Of a stretch of DNA of 64,000 nucleotides, positions 52,001-61,137 are shown piece by piece. The notes under the pieces were generated by a model. The model worked only from the letters and a program-made list of their open reading frames with translations, searched no databases and was not told where the DNA came from. The stretch's first letter is position 1. The number at the start of each line of letters is the position of its first letter. Position numbers and translations under genes: made by a program. This DNA is from Enhydrobacter aerosaccus (GTDB lineage Bacteria > Pseudomonadota > Alphaproteobacteria > Reyranellales > Reyranellaceae). The DNA is taken from assembly GCA_903915535.1 (NCBI GenBank), contig CAIWTJ010000159.1, positions 1 to 64,000 on the forward strand, given 5' to 3'.

Positions 52001-52912
52001 CTACAAGATGTGGATTGCGGCCTGTTTCGTCAAGGCGCGCTCGCGGGAACGGATCCGCTCCCGGTGCAGGATGTAGAGGCCGGAGGCGATGACCAGGGGA
52101 AGCCCCAGCCAGATGGTCCAAGACGCCTGCTCGTGGAACCAGAAGTAGCCGTACGCAACGGCGAGGACGATACCCGTATAGTCGAAGGGGGCAAGGATCG
52201 ATGCCGGCGCCAGCCGCCAGGCCCGGGTGACCAGGACCTGGCCAATGCCCCCCAGCAGGCCAAGCAGGGTTAACCATACCCAGTCCATCGGCGTCGGCCA
52301 CACCCATTGTGGAATGGCGCCGGTCAACGCAAACGCGATCGCAGCGATGGAGAACCAGAAGAGCGTGGCGGCATCCGCGTCATGGCGGCTGACCCTGCGG
52401 ACGAGAATGGTGGACAGGGCGTAGCAAAAGGTGGCGCCAAGGACGATCAGCGAATTCGCCTGAAGTCCGATGGCCCACGGATCGAGCATCAGGATGACAC
52501 CGGCGAAGCCTACGCCGACGGCCGTCCAGCGCCGCCAGCCGACTTGCTCGCCGAGCAAGGGCACCGACAGGGCGACCATGAAGAGCGGCGCGGCATAGGA
52601 AATGGCGTAGGCATCGACCAGCGGCATGCGCGGGAAGACGTAGAAGAAGCCCACCGTGCTGCCGAGGCCGGCGCAGACGCGGGCGAACTGCAGCCAGGGC
52701 CGGCTGCTGCGCACGATGCGGATATTGCCCGAGCGCCAGACGATGAATGCGATCGGCACCAGCGCAACGACGCTGCGGAACAACATGAGTTGGAAGAAGC
52801 TGTAGGTGCCGCCGAAGCCCTTGACCATGGCGTCCATTGTGCAGAACAGCACGGTCGAGCCGAGCTTGCAGTAGATGCCCATCAAAGGGCCGTGGAGGGG
52901 AGTGGCTGGCAC
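52001..52912 (-). CDS. EamA/DMT superfamily transporter
   Basis: A 303-residue membrane protein with about ten helices in two EamA halves, the first with MDAMVKGFGGTYSFFQLMLFRS and the second with ILAPFDYTGIVLAVAYGYFWF. RHD-type basic loops lie between them. The family exports metabolites or amino acids. It heads the erpA-xthA strand and is divergent from the cyclase gene across 66 bases. Substrate is unknown. Confidence 0.84.
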   Translation of the reverse strand: MPATPLHGPLMGIYCKLGSTVLFCTMDAMVKGFGGTYSFFQLMLFRSVVALVPIAFIVWRSGNIRIVRSSRPWLQFARVCAGLGSTVGFFYVFPRMPLVDAYAISYAAPLFMVALSVPLLGEQVGWRRWTAVGVGFAGVILMLDPWAIGLQANSLIVLGATFCYALSTILVRRVSRHDADAATLFWFSIAAIAFALTGAIPQWVWPTPMDWVWLTLLGLLGGIGQVLVTRAWRLAPASILAPFDYTGIVLAVAYGYFWFHEQASWTIWLGLPLVIASGLYILHRERIRSRERALTKQAAIHIL

Positions 52913-52978
52913 GGGGGCGCTATTTGGCTTAGGTCATGACCTTCCGTAAAGTCCGATCGGCGGAGGGGCGTTGACGCG

Positions 52979-55267
52979 ATGAGCATGAGTTGGCTGTTTG
53001 GTAAAGGCAACGCGCCCCGTGCGCCTGTCCTGGTGGCCCTGCTCGTGCTGCTGAACGCGCTGGCGCTTCGGGTGATCGACCCGCCCAGCCTCGTCCGCCT
53101 GCGCGACTTCGCCTTCGATGCCTACCAACGCGTCAAGCCGCGCGAGGTGAAGGACGAGCTGCCGGTGCACATCATCGACATCGATGAGGCGGCACTTGCG
53201 GAATATGGCCAGTGGCCCTGGCCGCGCACGGTCGTGGGCGACCTCGTCGAAAAGCTTACGGATGCGGGCGTTGCCGTCATCGCCTTCGACGTCGTGTTCT
53301 CCGAGCCGGACCGCTCGTCGCTCCGGGTGCTGGCGCGTTCGCTGCCCGAGGAAATGCGGGACACCGACATGCGCCGCATGATGGAGGCGCTCCCCGACAA
53401 CGACGAGGTGCTGGGCGAGGCACTGGCGAAGGCGCCGGTCGTCACCGGATTTGCCTTCGACTCCAAGGGCAAGACGGGCGCGCCGCGCCGCCTGTGGGGC
53501 GTGGCGCACAACAGCGGCGAGACCGATGCGAAGGCCGTGCCGCGGCTTATTTCCAAGTTCATTCCGCAACAGACGGGCGCCGTTCGATCTATCGACGTGC
53601 TCGAGCAGTCGGCAAGGGGGAATGGCGGCGTCACGACCGGCGTCGAGAGTTCCGTGGTCCGCCACGTGCCGATGCTCTTCCGCCTGGCCGGCCAGCGCGA
53701 CGAGGATCTCTATCCGGCGCTTTCCATCGAGTCGGTCCGCGTCGCGCAGGAGGGACCGCCCTCGACCTATATCGTCCACTGGGCCGGGTCGCAGGGCATG
53801 TTCTCGTTCGGCGCGGAGACGGGCATCGGCTGGATCAAGGTCGGTGCGCTCGATGTCCACACGGACAACGAAGGCCGGGTGGTGCTATACGACAGCGGCC
53901 ACCGCGACGAGCGCTTCATCTCCGCCAAGGACGTGATGATGGGCAAGGTTCCGGCGGACAAGCTCGCCGGCAACATCGTCTTCATCGGCACCTCCGCGGT
54001 CGGCCTGAAGGATCTGCGCAACACGCCCACTGAGGACAATGTGCCGGGAGTGGAAATCCACGCCCAGCTCGTCGAGCAGATGCTGAGCGCGACCTATCTC
54101 GAGCGGCCGGACTATGCCGGCGGCACCGAGCTGATCTATCTCGCCGCGATCGGCCTTGCTTTTGTGCTGCTCTTGCCGCGGCTGTCGGCCAGCGCAATGG
54201 CGCTGGTGGCGGTCGGCTTCATTGGCGTCGGCGTGGCGGTGCCGTTCATCGCCTTCGCACAGGCCCGGTTGCTGTTCGATCCGATCTATCCGCCGGCGAC
54301 ATTGGCCGCCATCTACATCAGCGGCTCGGCGCTGGCCTTCATGCGGGCGGAGCGGGACCGCAAGGAGATCCGCGGCGCGTTCAATCTCTACCTGTCGCCG
54401 GCACAGGTCGAAGCCGTCGTGCGCAATCCCGACCTGCTGGCCCTTGGCGGCGAGCAGCGCGAGATCACCGTGATGTTCACCGACGTGCGCGGCTTCACCC
54501 GCATTTCCGAGCAGTTCGATCCGCACGGGCTGACGCGCTTCATGAACCGCTTCCTGACGCCGATGACCGACCTGATCCTCGGTGCCAACGGGACGATCGA
54601 CAAGTACATGGGCGACGCGATCATGGCGTTCTGGAACGCACCGTTGCCGGTGGAGAACCACGCCGTCCACGCCTGCCGTGCCGCCCTCGACATGCAGGCG
54701 AAGCTCGTCGAGCTGAACCGCGAATGGGAAGCGGAGGCCACGGCGCAGGGCAACGGGCACATACCGGTGAATATCGGTGTCGGCCTCAATACCGGCCTGG
54801 CGACGGTCGGCAACTTCGGTTCCGCCCAGCGTCTCACGTATTCATGCCTGGGTGACGAGGTGAACCTGGCATCGCGCCTCGAAGGACAGTGCAAGACCTA
54901 CGGCGTGGGCATCATCATCGGTCACAATACCTGCCTGCAGGTTCCCGAGTTCGCCACCATCGAGCTGGATCTCGTCATGGTGAAGGGCAAGACGGAGCCG
55001 GAGCGCATCTTTGCCCTCGTGGGCGATGCGACCATGGCAAAGACGCTGGAATTCGAAGCCCTGGTGGATCGGCAATCGCAGTTCCTGGTGCTCTATCGCA
55101 CCGGCAGCTTCGCCGAGGCGCTCGAGGCGATAGATGCCTGCGTCGCGGCTGCCGCCGCGGCGGGATGGCAGCAGACGTACTACGAGGCAATGCGCGAGAG
55201 GGTCGACGGGTTGATCGACGAGTCGCCGGTAGATTGGACCGGAGTGTATGTCGCAAAGGAAAAGTAA
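52979..55267 (+). CDS. CHASE2-domain adenylate/guanylate cyclase
   Basis: A 762-residue membrane sensor. An N-terminal helix (VLVALLVLLNALALRVI) is followed by an extracellular CHASE2 domain (about 40-375: VHIIDIDEAALAEYGQWPWPR, VFSEPDR, VIFDVVF-like AFDVVFSEP, IVFIGTSAVGLKDL), then helices at about 380-455 and a class III cyclase domain. Catalytic metal aspartates are in VMFTDVRGFTRIS (near 500) and MGDAIMAFW (near 545). It should make cAMP in response to an external signal. The first codons of the next gene overlap its end. Confidence 0.88.
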   Translation: MSMSWLFGKGNAPRAPVLVALLVLLNALALRVIDPPSLVRLRDFAFDAYQRVKPREVKDELPVHIIDIDEAALAEYGQWPWPRTVVGDLVEKLTDAGVAVIAFDVVFSEPDRSSLRVLARSLPEEMRDTDMRRMMEALPDNDEVLGEALAKAPVVTGFAFDSKGKTGAPRRLWGVAHNSGETDAKAVPRLISKFIPQQTGAVRSIDVLEQSARGNGGVTTGVESSVVRHVPMLFRLAGQRDEDLYPALSIESVRVAQEGPPSTYIVHWAGSQGMFSFGAETGIGWIKVGALDVHTDNEGRVVLYDSGHRDERFISAKDVMMGKVPADKLAGNIVFIGTSAVGLKDLRNTPTEDNVPGVEIHAQLVEQMLSATYLERPDYAGGTELIYLAAIGLAFVLLLPRLSASAMALVAVGFIGVGVAVPFIAFAQARLLFDPIYPPATLAAIYISGSALAFMRAERDRKEIRGAFNLYLSPAQVEAVVRNPDLLALGGEQREITVMFTDVRGFTRISEQFDPHGLTRFMNRFLTPMTDLILGANGTIDKYMGDAIMAFWNAPLPVENHAVHACRAALDMQAKLVELNREWEAEATAQGNGHIPVNIGVGLNTGLATVGNFGSAQRLTYSCLGDEVNLASRLEGQCKTYGVGIIIGHNTCLQVPEFATIELDLVMVKGKTEPERIFALVGDATMAKTLEFEALVDRQSQFLVLYRTGSFAEALEAIDACVAAAAAAGWQQTYYEAMRERVDGLIDESPVDWTGVYVAKEK

Positions 55268-56156
55268 GTTCGACGCCATCGAGGCGGTGGTCTGCCGAGA
55301 CGTCGGCCGCAAGACGCAGGCGCTGATCGATGCGAGCCGGGGCGAGCTGGAAGAGGCCGCCCGGGCGTTGAGCACGGCAAAGAGCGTCGGCCTGATCACC
55401 GGCTTCTATGTACCGCGCGGCGATACGCCGGCAGCGGAAACCGACGGACCTGTGGGAACGGCGTTGCTGGCGGCAGCGCTGGCGGCGTGCGGCGTGCCGG
55501 TGAGGATCGCCGTCGATGCGCCGTGCGAGGCGGCCGTTCGTGCCGCCCTGTCGGCAGCGGGCGGTGGTGTCGCCGTCGATGTCGTCGCGCTCGGGGATCG
55601 CGCCGCCATTGGCCGGGTGGCGGAGAGCTGGCGCGCGGCAGGTGTAACCCACGCCGTCGCCATCGAGCGCTGCGGGCCCAGTCCCGATGGCCGGCCGCGC
55701 AACATGCGGGGCGCAGATGTCTCCGAATGGACGGCGCCGCTCGACGAACTGTTCGTCGCGCATCCCTGGGTCCGGATCGGCGTTGGCGACGGCGGCAACG
55801 AGATCGGCATGGGCCGTCTGCCGGCAGGATTGATCGCCCGCACGGTTCCCAACGGCGAGCAGATCGCCTGCGTCACCGGATGCGATCATCTCGTGGTGGC
55901 CGGTGTCTCCAACTGGGGAGCGTGCGGCTTGATCGCGGCGCTGGCCGTGCTGCGAACGGACTGGGCGCCGACGCTCGGGCGCTTCCTCACTGCGGAGCGT
56001 GACGCCGAAGTGACCCGCGCAACGGTGGAGCAGGCGGGCGCCATCGACGGCGTCACGGCGCGCCGAGAGGCGACGGTCGACGGCTTCGGTCCCGAGGTCC
56101 ACGCTGCGGTGGTCGACGATCTGCGCCGCATTGCTTGGGGCAAATCGGCGGACTAG
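55248..56156 (+). CDS. D-glutamate cyclase-like protein (DUF4392)
   Basis: A 302-residue protein of the DUF4392 family, whose mitochondrial relative converts D-glutamate to 5-oxoproline. Family landmarks are SVGLITGFYVPRGDTPAAETDGPVG, AIERCGPSPDGRPRNMRG and GVGDGGNEIGMGRLP. It overlaps the cyclase gene by 20 bases and shares its transcript, a surprising partner for a signal-producing enzyme. Activity is inferred from the family only. Confidence 0.77.
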   Translation: MSQRKSKFDAIEAVVCRDVGRKTQALIDASRGELEEAARALSTAKSVGLITGFYVPRGDTPAAETDGPVGTALLAAALAACGVPVRIAVDAPCEAAVRAALSAAGGGVAVDVVALGDRAAIGRVAESWRAAGVTHAVAIERCGPSPDGRPRNMRGADVSEWTAPLDELFVAHPWVRIGVGDGGNEIGMGRLPAGLIARTVPNGEQIACVTGCDHLVVAGVSNWGACGLIAALAVLRTDWAPTLGRFLTAERDAEVTRATVEQAGAIDGVTARREATVDGFGPEVHAAVVDDLRRIAWGKSAD

Positions 56157-56166
56157 GGTCGCCGCC

Positions 56167-57348
56167 ATGGAAAATCCCGCCAGCGACAACCCGTACTCTC
56201 CCACGCATCCCGAAATTCGCGACGCCGTTCGCGCCCTTTGCCTGAAGTTCGACGGCGCCTACTGGCGCAACCTCGACCGCGAACGCGGCTACCCGACGGC
56301 GTTCGTGAAGGCGCTGACCGAAGCGGGCTGGCTTTCGATCCTGATCCCCGAGGAGTACGGCGGCGCCGGGCTCGGCATTTCGGCGGCCTCGGCCGTGCTG
56401 GAGGAGATTCACAAGGCCGGCTGCAACGCCGCCGCCTGCCATGCGCAGATGTACATCATGGGCACGGTGTTGCGGCACGGCAGCAAGGAGCAGAAGGAGC
56501 GCTACCTGCCCAAGATCGCCACCGGCGAGTTGCGCCTCCAGGCGTTCGGCGTCACAGAGCCGACCAGCGGTACCGACACGCTCAGCCTGCGCACCACCGC
56601 GGTGAAGAAAAACAACAGCACCTACATCGTGAACGGCCAGAAGGTCTGGACCAGCCGCGCCGAGCATTCCGACCTGATGTTGCTGCTCGCCCGCACCACG
56701 CCGCGCGAGCAGACGCAGAAGCGCACCGAAGGCCTGTCGGTGTTCCTCGTCGACATGCGTGCAGCGCTGAACAAGGGGCTCACCATCAAGCCCATTCGCA
56801 CGATGATGAACCACAACACCACCGAGGTGTTCTTCGACGAAATGGAAGTGCCGGCCGAGAACCTGATCGGCGAAGAGGGGCAGGGCTTCCGCTACATCCT
56901 GTCGGGCATGAACGCCGAGCGCGTGCTGATCGCATCGGAGTGTATCGGCGATGGCCGCTGGTTCATCGACAAGGCGGTGAATTACGCCAAGGAGCGCAAG
57001 CTGTTCGGCCGGCCGATCGGCCAGAACCAGGGCGTTCAATACCCGATCGCGCGTGCCTACACGCAGATCGAGGCCGCCGATCTGATGGTGCGCAAGGCGG
57101 CGACTATGTTCGAGGCCGGCATCAATGCCGGTGCCGAGGCCAACATGTCCAAGATGCTGGCGTCGGAGGCGGCGTGGTCGGCGGCGGAGATGTGCGTGCA
57201 GACCCACGGCGGGTTCGGCTTTGCCGAGGAGTACGACATCGAGCGCAAGTTCCGCGAGGCGCGTCTCTATACGGTGGCGCCGATCTCGACCAACATGATC
57301 CTGAACTTCGTCTCGGAGCACGTGCTCGGACTGCCGCGGTCGTACTAG
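56167..57348 (+). CDS. Acyl-CoA dehydrogenase
   Basis: A 393-residue FAD enzyme introducing a double bond into an acyl-CoA. FGVTEPTSGTDT is the FAD/phosphate loop, KVWTSRAEHSDL and EVFFDEMEVPAENLIGEEGQG follow, and THGGFGFAEEYDIERKFREAR closes the domain with the expected catalytic Glu region. The ATG at 56167 follows the D-glutamate cyclase stop by 10 bases. Its TAG shares CTAG with the convergent ExoD gene. Confidence 0.88.
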   Translation: MENPASDNPYSPTHPEIRDAVRALCLKFDGAYWRNLDRERGYPTAFVKALTEAGWLSILIPEEYGGAGLGISAASAVLEEIHKAGCNAAACHAQMYIMGTVLRHGSKEQKERYLPKIATGELRLQAFGVTEPTSGTDTLSLRTTAVKKNNSTYIVNGQKVWTSRAEHSDLMLLLARTTPREQTQKRTEGLSVFLVDMRAALNKGLTIKPIRTMMNHNTTEVFFDEMEVPAENLIGEEGQGFRYILSGMNAERVLIASECIGDGRWFIDKAVNYAKERKLFGRPIGQNQGVQYPIARAYTQIEAADLMVRKAATMFEAGINAGAEANMSKMLASEAAWSAAEMCVQTHGGFGFAEEYDIERKFREARLYTVAPISTNMILNFVSEHVLGLPRSY

Positions 57349-57959
57349 AGGACGCTCTTCACCACTTGCCATACGACATAGGGGCCGATCCAGAGCAGGA
57401 AGACCGTCCAGATCGCCGTGAGCAGGGTGAAGACCCAACCCAGCATCGCCATCAGCCCGTCGCGCTCCAACTGGGCGAGGCAAAAGAAGAGGATCGCCCA
57501 GGCCGGCACAAAGTTGTCGAACGGGATCGGCAGCGCCAGGATGAAGATGCAGCCGATCCAGGCGATCAGCAGCAGGCTGCGCGCCGTGCCGCGCAGCCAC
57601 CCTTCGTGCCGGGGATGCACGATGCTCTCCAGCCAGGAGATCGGCCGCCGCACGCGTTCGAGGGAATCCTGCAGCTTGCCGCGCGGCATCGAATGGTCAG
57701 TCAGTCGCTTGGGCAAGGTCGGCGCGGGACGGCCGAGCCATTCCTGCACGGCGAACAGCAGCATCGGCACGCCGGTCACCGTCGACAGCAGCGGGATGCC
57801 GGTCGGCACGCAATTGGGCAGGTCGAGGACGGCGATGATGAAGGCGTAGGAGCGCGCCTCCAGAGCCGCCAGCAGCGCGCCAATCGTCAGGAGCTGATCG
57901 CGCGGGCCCGCGAACAGCCGCTCGAGCGTCGGCAAGAGCGCGCTGCGCTCCGTTGTCAT
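57345..57959 (-). CDS. Exopolysaccharide synthesis protein ExoD-like
   Basis: A 204-residue inner-membrane protein. An N-terminal cytoplasmic GPRDQLLTIGALLAALEARSYAFIIAVL segment is followed by four hydrophobic helices, with RPISWLESIVHPRHEG between them. ExoD was found through exopolysaccharide and alkali-tolerance phenotypes in Sinorhizobium, and its biochemical role is unclear. The start at 57959 overlaps the CitE-like gene by four bases. Confidence 0.8.
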   Translation of the reverse strand: MTTERSALLPTLERLFAGPRDQLLTIGALLAALEARSYAFIIAVLDLPNCVPTGIPLLSTVTGVPMLLFAVQEWLGRPAPTLPKRLTDHSMPRGKLQDSLERVRRPISWLESIVHPRHEGWLRGTARSLLLIAWIGCIFILALPIPFDNFVPAWAILFFCLAQLERDGLMAMLGWVFTLLTAIWTVFLLWIGPYVVWQVVKSVL

Positions 57960-58819
57960 CCCGACCGGGTGAGCAGCCGGCGGGCGAGCACGAGGTGCGG
58001 CTTGTCGAGCATCTTGCCGTCGAGCGTCAGCACGCCGGCGCCGGGATTGTTCTCGAACGTCGCCACGACCTTCTTTGCCCACTCGACCTCGGCGGCGCTG
58101 GGCGTGAAGACCTCATGGATGATCGCCACCTGGTCGGGGTGGATGGCGATCTTGCCGCCATAGCCCATGCGCCGGGCGTCGACGGCCTCGGCACGCAGGC
58201 CGTCGATGTTCTTGATGTCGGGATAGACGGTGTCGTAGGCGGTGACGCCGGCCGCGACCGAGGCCATCAGGTTGATCGTGCGGGCGAGCTTGAACGTGTC
58301 GTCGTAGACGCCGGCGCTCGGACCCTTGGCCAGTGCTCCGAGATCGGCCATCAGATCCTCGCCGCCCCACGAATGTCCCATCAGGCGGATGTGCTTCGCG
58401 GGCGCCGCGGTCAGTGCCAGCACGGCCGCCGCGCTTTCGGTCGCGATGGTGAGGATGCGGGTGGAATCGATCTCGATCCCCTCGCGCGCCTCGAACGCAT
58501 CGAGCCACATGGCGAGGCGGTCGAGATCGGTCTGGCCCACGCATTTGGGGAAGACGATTCCGTCGGGCCGGCCCTGCATGACGACGGCGAGATCGCCGAG
58601 CGTCAGCCCGGTGTCGAGCGCGTTGACGCGAACGTAGAGCTTCGGCCCGCTGCGGCTCGCGGACTTGAGATAGGCCAGGGCCATCTCGCGCGCGATCTTC
58701 TTGCGATCGGTCGCGACGGAATCCTCGAGGTCGAGGATCAGTCCGTCGGGGCCCGAAGAGGGGCCCTTGGCGAGCTTGCGCTCCGAATCGGCGGGAACGA
58801 ACAGGAACGAACGCATCAT
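57956..58819 (-). CDS. HpcH/HpaI aldolase / citrate lyase beta-like (CitE) protein
   Basis: A 287-residue TIM-barrel lyase for malyl-, citramalyl- or methylmalyl-CoA. RSFLFVPADSERKLAKGPSSGPDGLILDLEDSVA starts the barrel. The substrate Arg is in YVRVNA, the metal Glu in TIATES and the Asp in GGEDLMADLG. It lies five bases after the MaoC gene, an established pairing for mesaconyl/methylmalyl-CoA routes. Confidence 0.85.
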   Translation of the reverse strand: MMRSFLFVPADSERKLAKGPSSGPDGLILDLEDSVATDRKKIAREMALAYLKSASRSGPKLYVRVNALDTGLTLGDLAVVMQGRPDGIVFPKCVGQTDLDRLAMWLDAFEAREGIEIDSTRILTIATESAAAVLALTAAPAKHIRLMGHSWGGEDLMADLGALAKGPSAGVYDDTFKLARTINLMASVAAGVTAYDTVYPDIKNIDGLRAEAVDARRMGYGGKIAIHPDQVAIIHEVFTPSAAEVEWAKKVVATFENNPGAGVLTLDGKMLDKPHLVLARRLLTRSG

Positions 58820-58824
58820 CTACC

Positions 58825-59280
58825 TCAATTCTTGGGACGCTTGCGCATCAGCGCCTGGCGTTTGCATTCCGCGACGATCTCGCCGCGCTGGTTGGTGGCG
58901 GCGTGGCCGAATTCGACGATGCCGGCATCGGCGCGCGACTTGCTTTCCCGCAGCGACAGCACCGTCGTCCTCACCTTGAGGGTGTCGCCGTGGAACACGG
59001 GCTTGGGAAAGCGCACGTCGGTCATGCCGAGATTGGCGACCGTCGTGCCGAGCGTGGTGTCGTTCACCGTGATGCCGATCATCAGGCCCAGGGTGAACAG
59101 GCTGTTCACGATGCGCTGGCCGAATTCGGTCTTCGACGCGAACTCCTCGTCGAGATGCAGCGGCTGGACGTTCATGGTGAGCGAACTGAACAGCACGTTG
59201 TCCATCTCGGTCACGGTCCGCGTCCACGCGTGATCGAAGGTTCGGCCGACCGAAAACTCCTCGAAATAGAGACCTGCCAT
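58825..59280 (-). CDS. MaoC-like acyl-CoA hydratase
   Basis: A 151-residue hotdog-fold hydratase beginning [21 protein letters not shown]. The hydratase motif normally G-D-x-N-P-x-H reads M-N-V-Q-P-L-H, so the usual catalytic Asp is Asn and the Asn is Gln, as seen in some mesaconyl-CoA hydratase-like members. It heads a leftward group with the CitE-like lyase and ExoD. Substrate is inferred, not shown. Confidence 0.8.
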   Translation of the reverse strand: MAGLYFEEFSVGRTFDHAWTRTVTEMDNVLFSSLTMNVQPLHLDEEFASKTEFGQRIVNSLFTLGLMIGITVNDTTLGTTVANLGMTDVRFPKPVFHGDTLKVRTTVLSLRESKSRADAGIVEFGHAATNQRGEIVAECKRQALMRKRPKN

Positions 59281-59386
59281 CTTTTCCCCTGCGAAAGAGC
59301 CCTTTCCTAGCACGGATGGACGGTGCCGGGCCCCGCATCGTATCAATGCCGCCACAGGACGAAACAGCCGATCCAGGGAGCAAATA

Positions 59387-60364
59387 ATGCGGGCGATGAT
59401 GAGCGAGACGCCGGGCGGACCGGAGAGCCTCAAGCTGATGGAGCTCCCGCCCAGGCCGGTCGGCAAGGGCCAGGTGCGCGTGGCGGTCCGTGCTGCGGGC
59501 GTGAACTTCCCCGATACGCTGATCATCGCCGACAAGTACCAGTTCAAGCCGACCCGTCCGTTCGCGCCCGGCCATGAAGTGGCAGGCGACATCACCGAAG
59601 TGGGCGAGGGCGTCACCGCCTACAAGGTCGGGGACCGCGTGATCGCCGCGATCGGCCATGGCGGGTATGCCACCGAAGTTGTCGCCGACCAGATCGCGCT
59701 GCTGCCGATGCCCAAGAACATGAGCTACGAGGATGGTGCCGCGTTCACCATGACCTACGGCACGTCGTACTACGCCCTGAAGCAGCGCAGCAGCTACAAG
59801 CCGGGCGAGACCCTGCTGGTGACGGGAGCGTCCGGCGGCGTGGGTCTCACCGCCGTCGAGCTGGGCGCACTGATGGGTCTCAAGGTGATCGCGGCCGTGG
59901 GCTCGGACGAGAAGATGGAGATCTGCCGCAAGTACGGCGCCACCATGTTCGTGAACTACACCAGGGACAAGATGCGCGACAAGGTGAAGGAACTCACCCA
60001 CGGCAACGGCGCGGATATCATCTATGACGCCGTGGGCGGCGACGCCTTCGATGAATCGGTGCGCTGCATCGCGTGGTACGGGCGCCTGCTGGTGGTGGGC
60101 TTCGCCGCCGGCCGCATTCCCTCGCTGCCGGCCAACCTCGCGCTGCTGAAGAGCTGCGACGTGCGTGGCGTGTTTTACGGCGCCTGGCGTGGCCGCGAGC
60201 CGCAGGAAGCGCGCAAGAATTTCGACGAGATGCTCGCCTGGTACGCCGAAGGCAAGCTGAAGCCGCACATCTCGATGCGCTTCCCGCTCGAGAAGGCCGC
60301 GGACGCGATGAACGCGCTGCTCTCGCGCAAGGCGACGGGCAAGGTCGTCCTGACGGTGGACTAG
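59387..60364 (+). CDS. NADPH:quinone reductase-like medium-chain dehydrogenase
   Basis: A 325-residue zinc-free MDR enzyme. [33 protein letters not shown] forms the N-domain, [14 protein letters not shown] is the NADPH loop, and the end [32 protein letters not shown] is typical. It reduces quinones or enoyl compounds. It is followed six bases later by an SDR and then by a carboxypeptidase-like gene. Confidence 0.86.
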   Translation: MRAMMSETPGGPESLKLMELPPRPVGKGQVRVAVRAAGVNFPDTLIIADKYQFKPTRPFAPGHEVAGDITEVGEGVTAYKVGDRVIAAIGHGGYATEVVADQIALLPMPKNMSYEDGAAFTMTYGTSYYALKQRSSYKPGETLLVTGASGGVGLTAVELGALMGLKVIAAVGSDEKMEICRKYGATMFVNYTRDKMRDKVKELTHGNGADIIYDAVGGDAFDESVRCIAWYGRLLVVGFAAGRIPSLPANLALLKSCDVRGVFYGAWRGREPQEARKNFDEMLAWYAEGKLKPHISMRFPLEKAADAMNALLSRKATGKVVLTVD

Positions 60365-60370
60365 CCGGAC

Positions 60371-61126
60371 ATGGGCAGGCTCTCGGGCAAGATTGCGATC
60401 GTGACGGGCGCCGCGTCGGGTATTGGCGCGGCCTCTGCCAGGTTGTTTGCCGAGGAAGGTGCCCAGGTCATGGCCGTCGACAGGCCGCAGTCCGAGATCG
60501 CGACGGTGCACGCCGGCCACAACGCCATCGCCTCGTTCGCGGCCGATATCACGGCGGACGATGCGCCGAAGAGGATCGTGGCGGAGACGCTCGCCCGGTT
60601 CGGCGGTCTCGATATCCTTTTCAACAATGCCGGCGTGAGCGGCCGCGCCTTCGTCGAGGAGATGACGGACGCGGAATGGGATCGCGTCAACGACGTGAAC
60701 GTGCGCGGCATGTTCCGGCTGTGCCGGGAAGCGATCCCGGCGCTGAAGGCACGGGCGAGAGAAAAGGGCCGGGCGCGCATCGTCAACACGGCATCGGTGA
60801 TGGCCTTCGACACGGACTATGGCCTCGCGGCCTATTGCGCATCCAAGGCGGGTGTCGGCGGATTGACACGCACGCTCGCGCTCGAGCTCGGCAAGTTCAA
60901 CATCACTGCGAACTACGTCTGTCCCGGCGCGATCTACACCGGAATGACCCAGGGCAATTTCGACAAGCCCGAGATCCGGGAGGTCTGGGAGAAGAAGGCC
61001 GCGTTGCGTCGCTTGGGACAGCCGATCGACATCGCGCGCGGCGCTCTCCTGCTTGCCTCCGACGATGCCGACTTCATCACGGGTCACGAACTCGTGGTCG
61101 ATGGCGGACTGACGCTCAGAACCTAG
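60371..61126 (+). CDS. Short-chain dehydrogenase/reductase
   Basis: A 251-residue SDR: VTGAASGIGAA, FNNAGVSG, the Ser in NTASVMAF, the YCASK catalytic pair, and the C-terminal VVDGGLTLR. It follows the quinone-reductase-like gene and precedes the DUF2817 gene by 11 bases. An NAD enzyme for an alcohol or sugar is likely. Confidence 0.87.
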   Translation: MGRLSGKIAIVTGAASGIGAASARLFAEEGAQVMAVDRPQSEIATVHAGHNAIASFAADITADDAPKRIVAETLARFGGLDILFNNAGVSGRAFVEEMTDAEWDRVNDVNVRGMFRLCREAIPALKARAREKGRARIVNTASVMAFDTDYGLAAYCASKAGVGGLTRTLALELGKFNITANYVCPGAIYTGMTQGNFDKPEIREVWEKKAALRRLGQPIDIARGALLLASDDADFITGHELVVDGGLTLRT

Positions 61127-61137
61127 GAAGAACGGAC

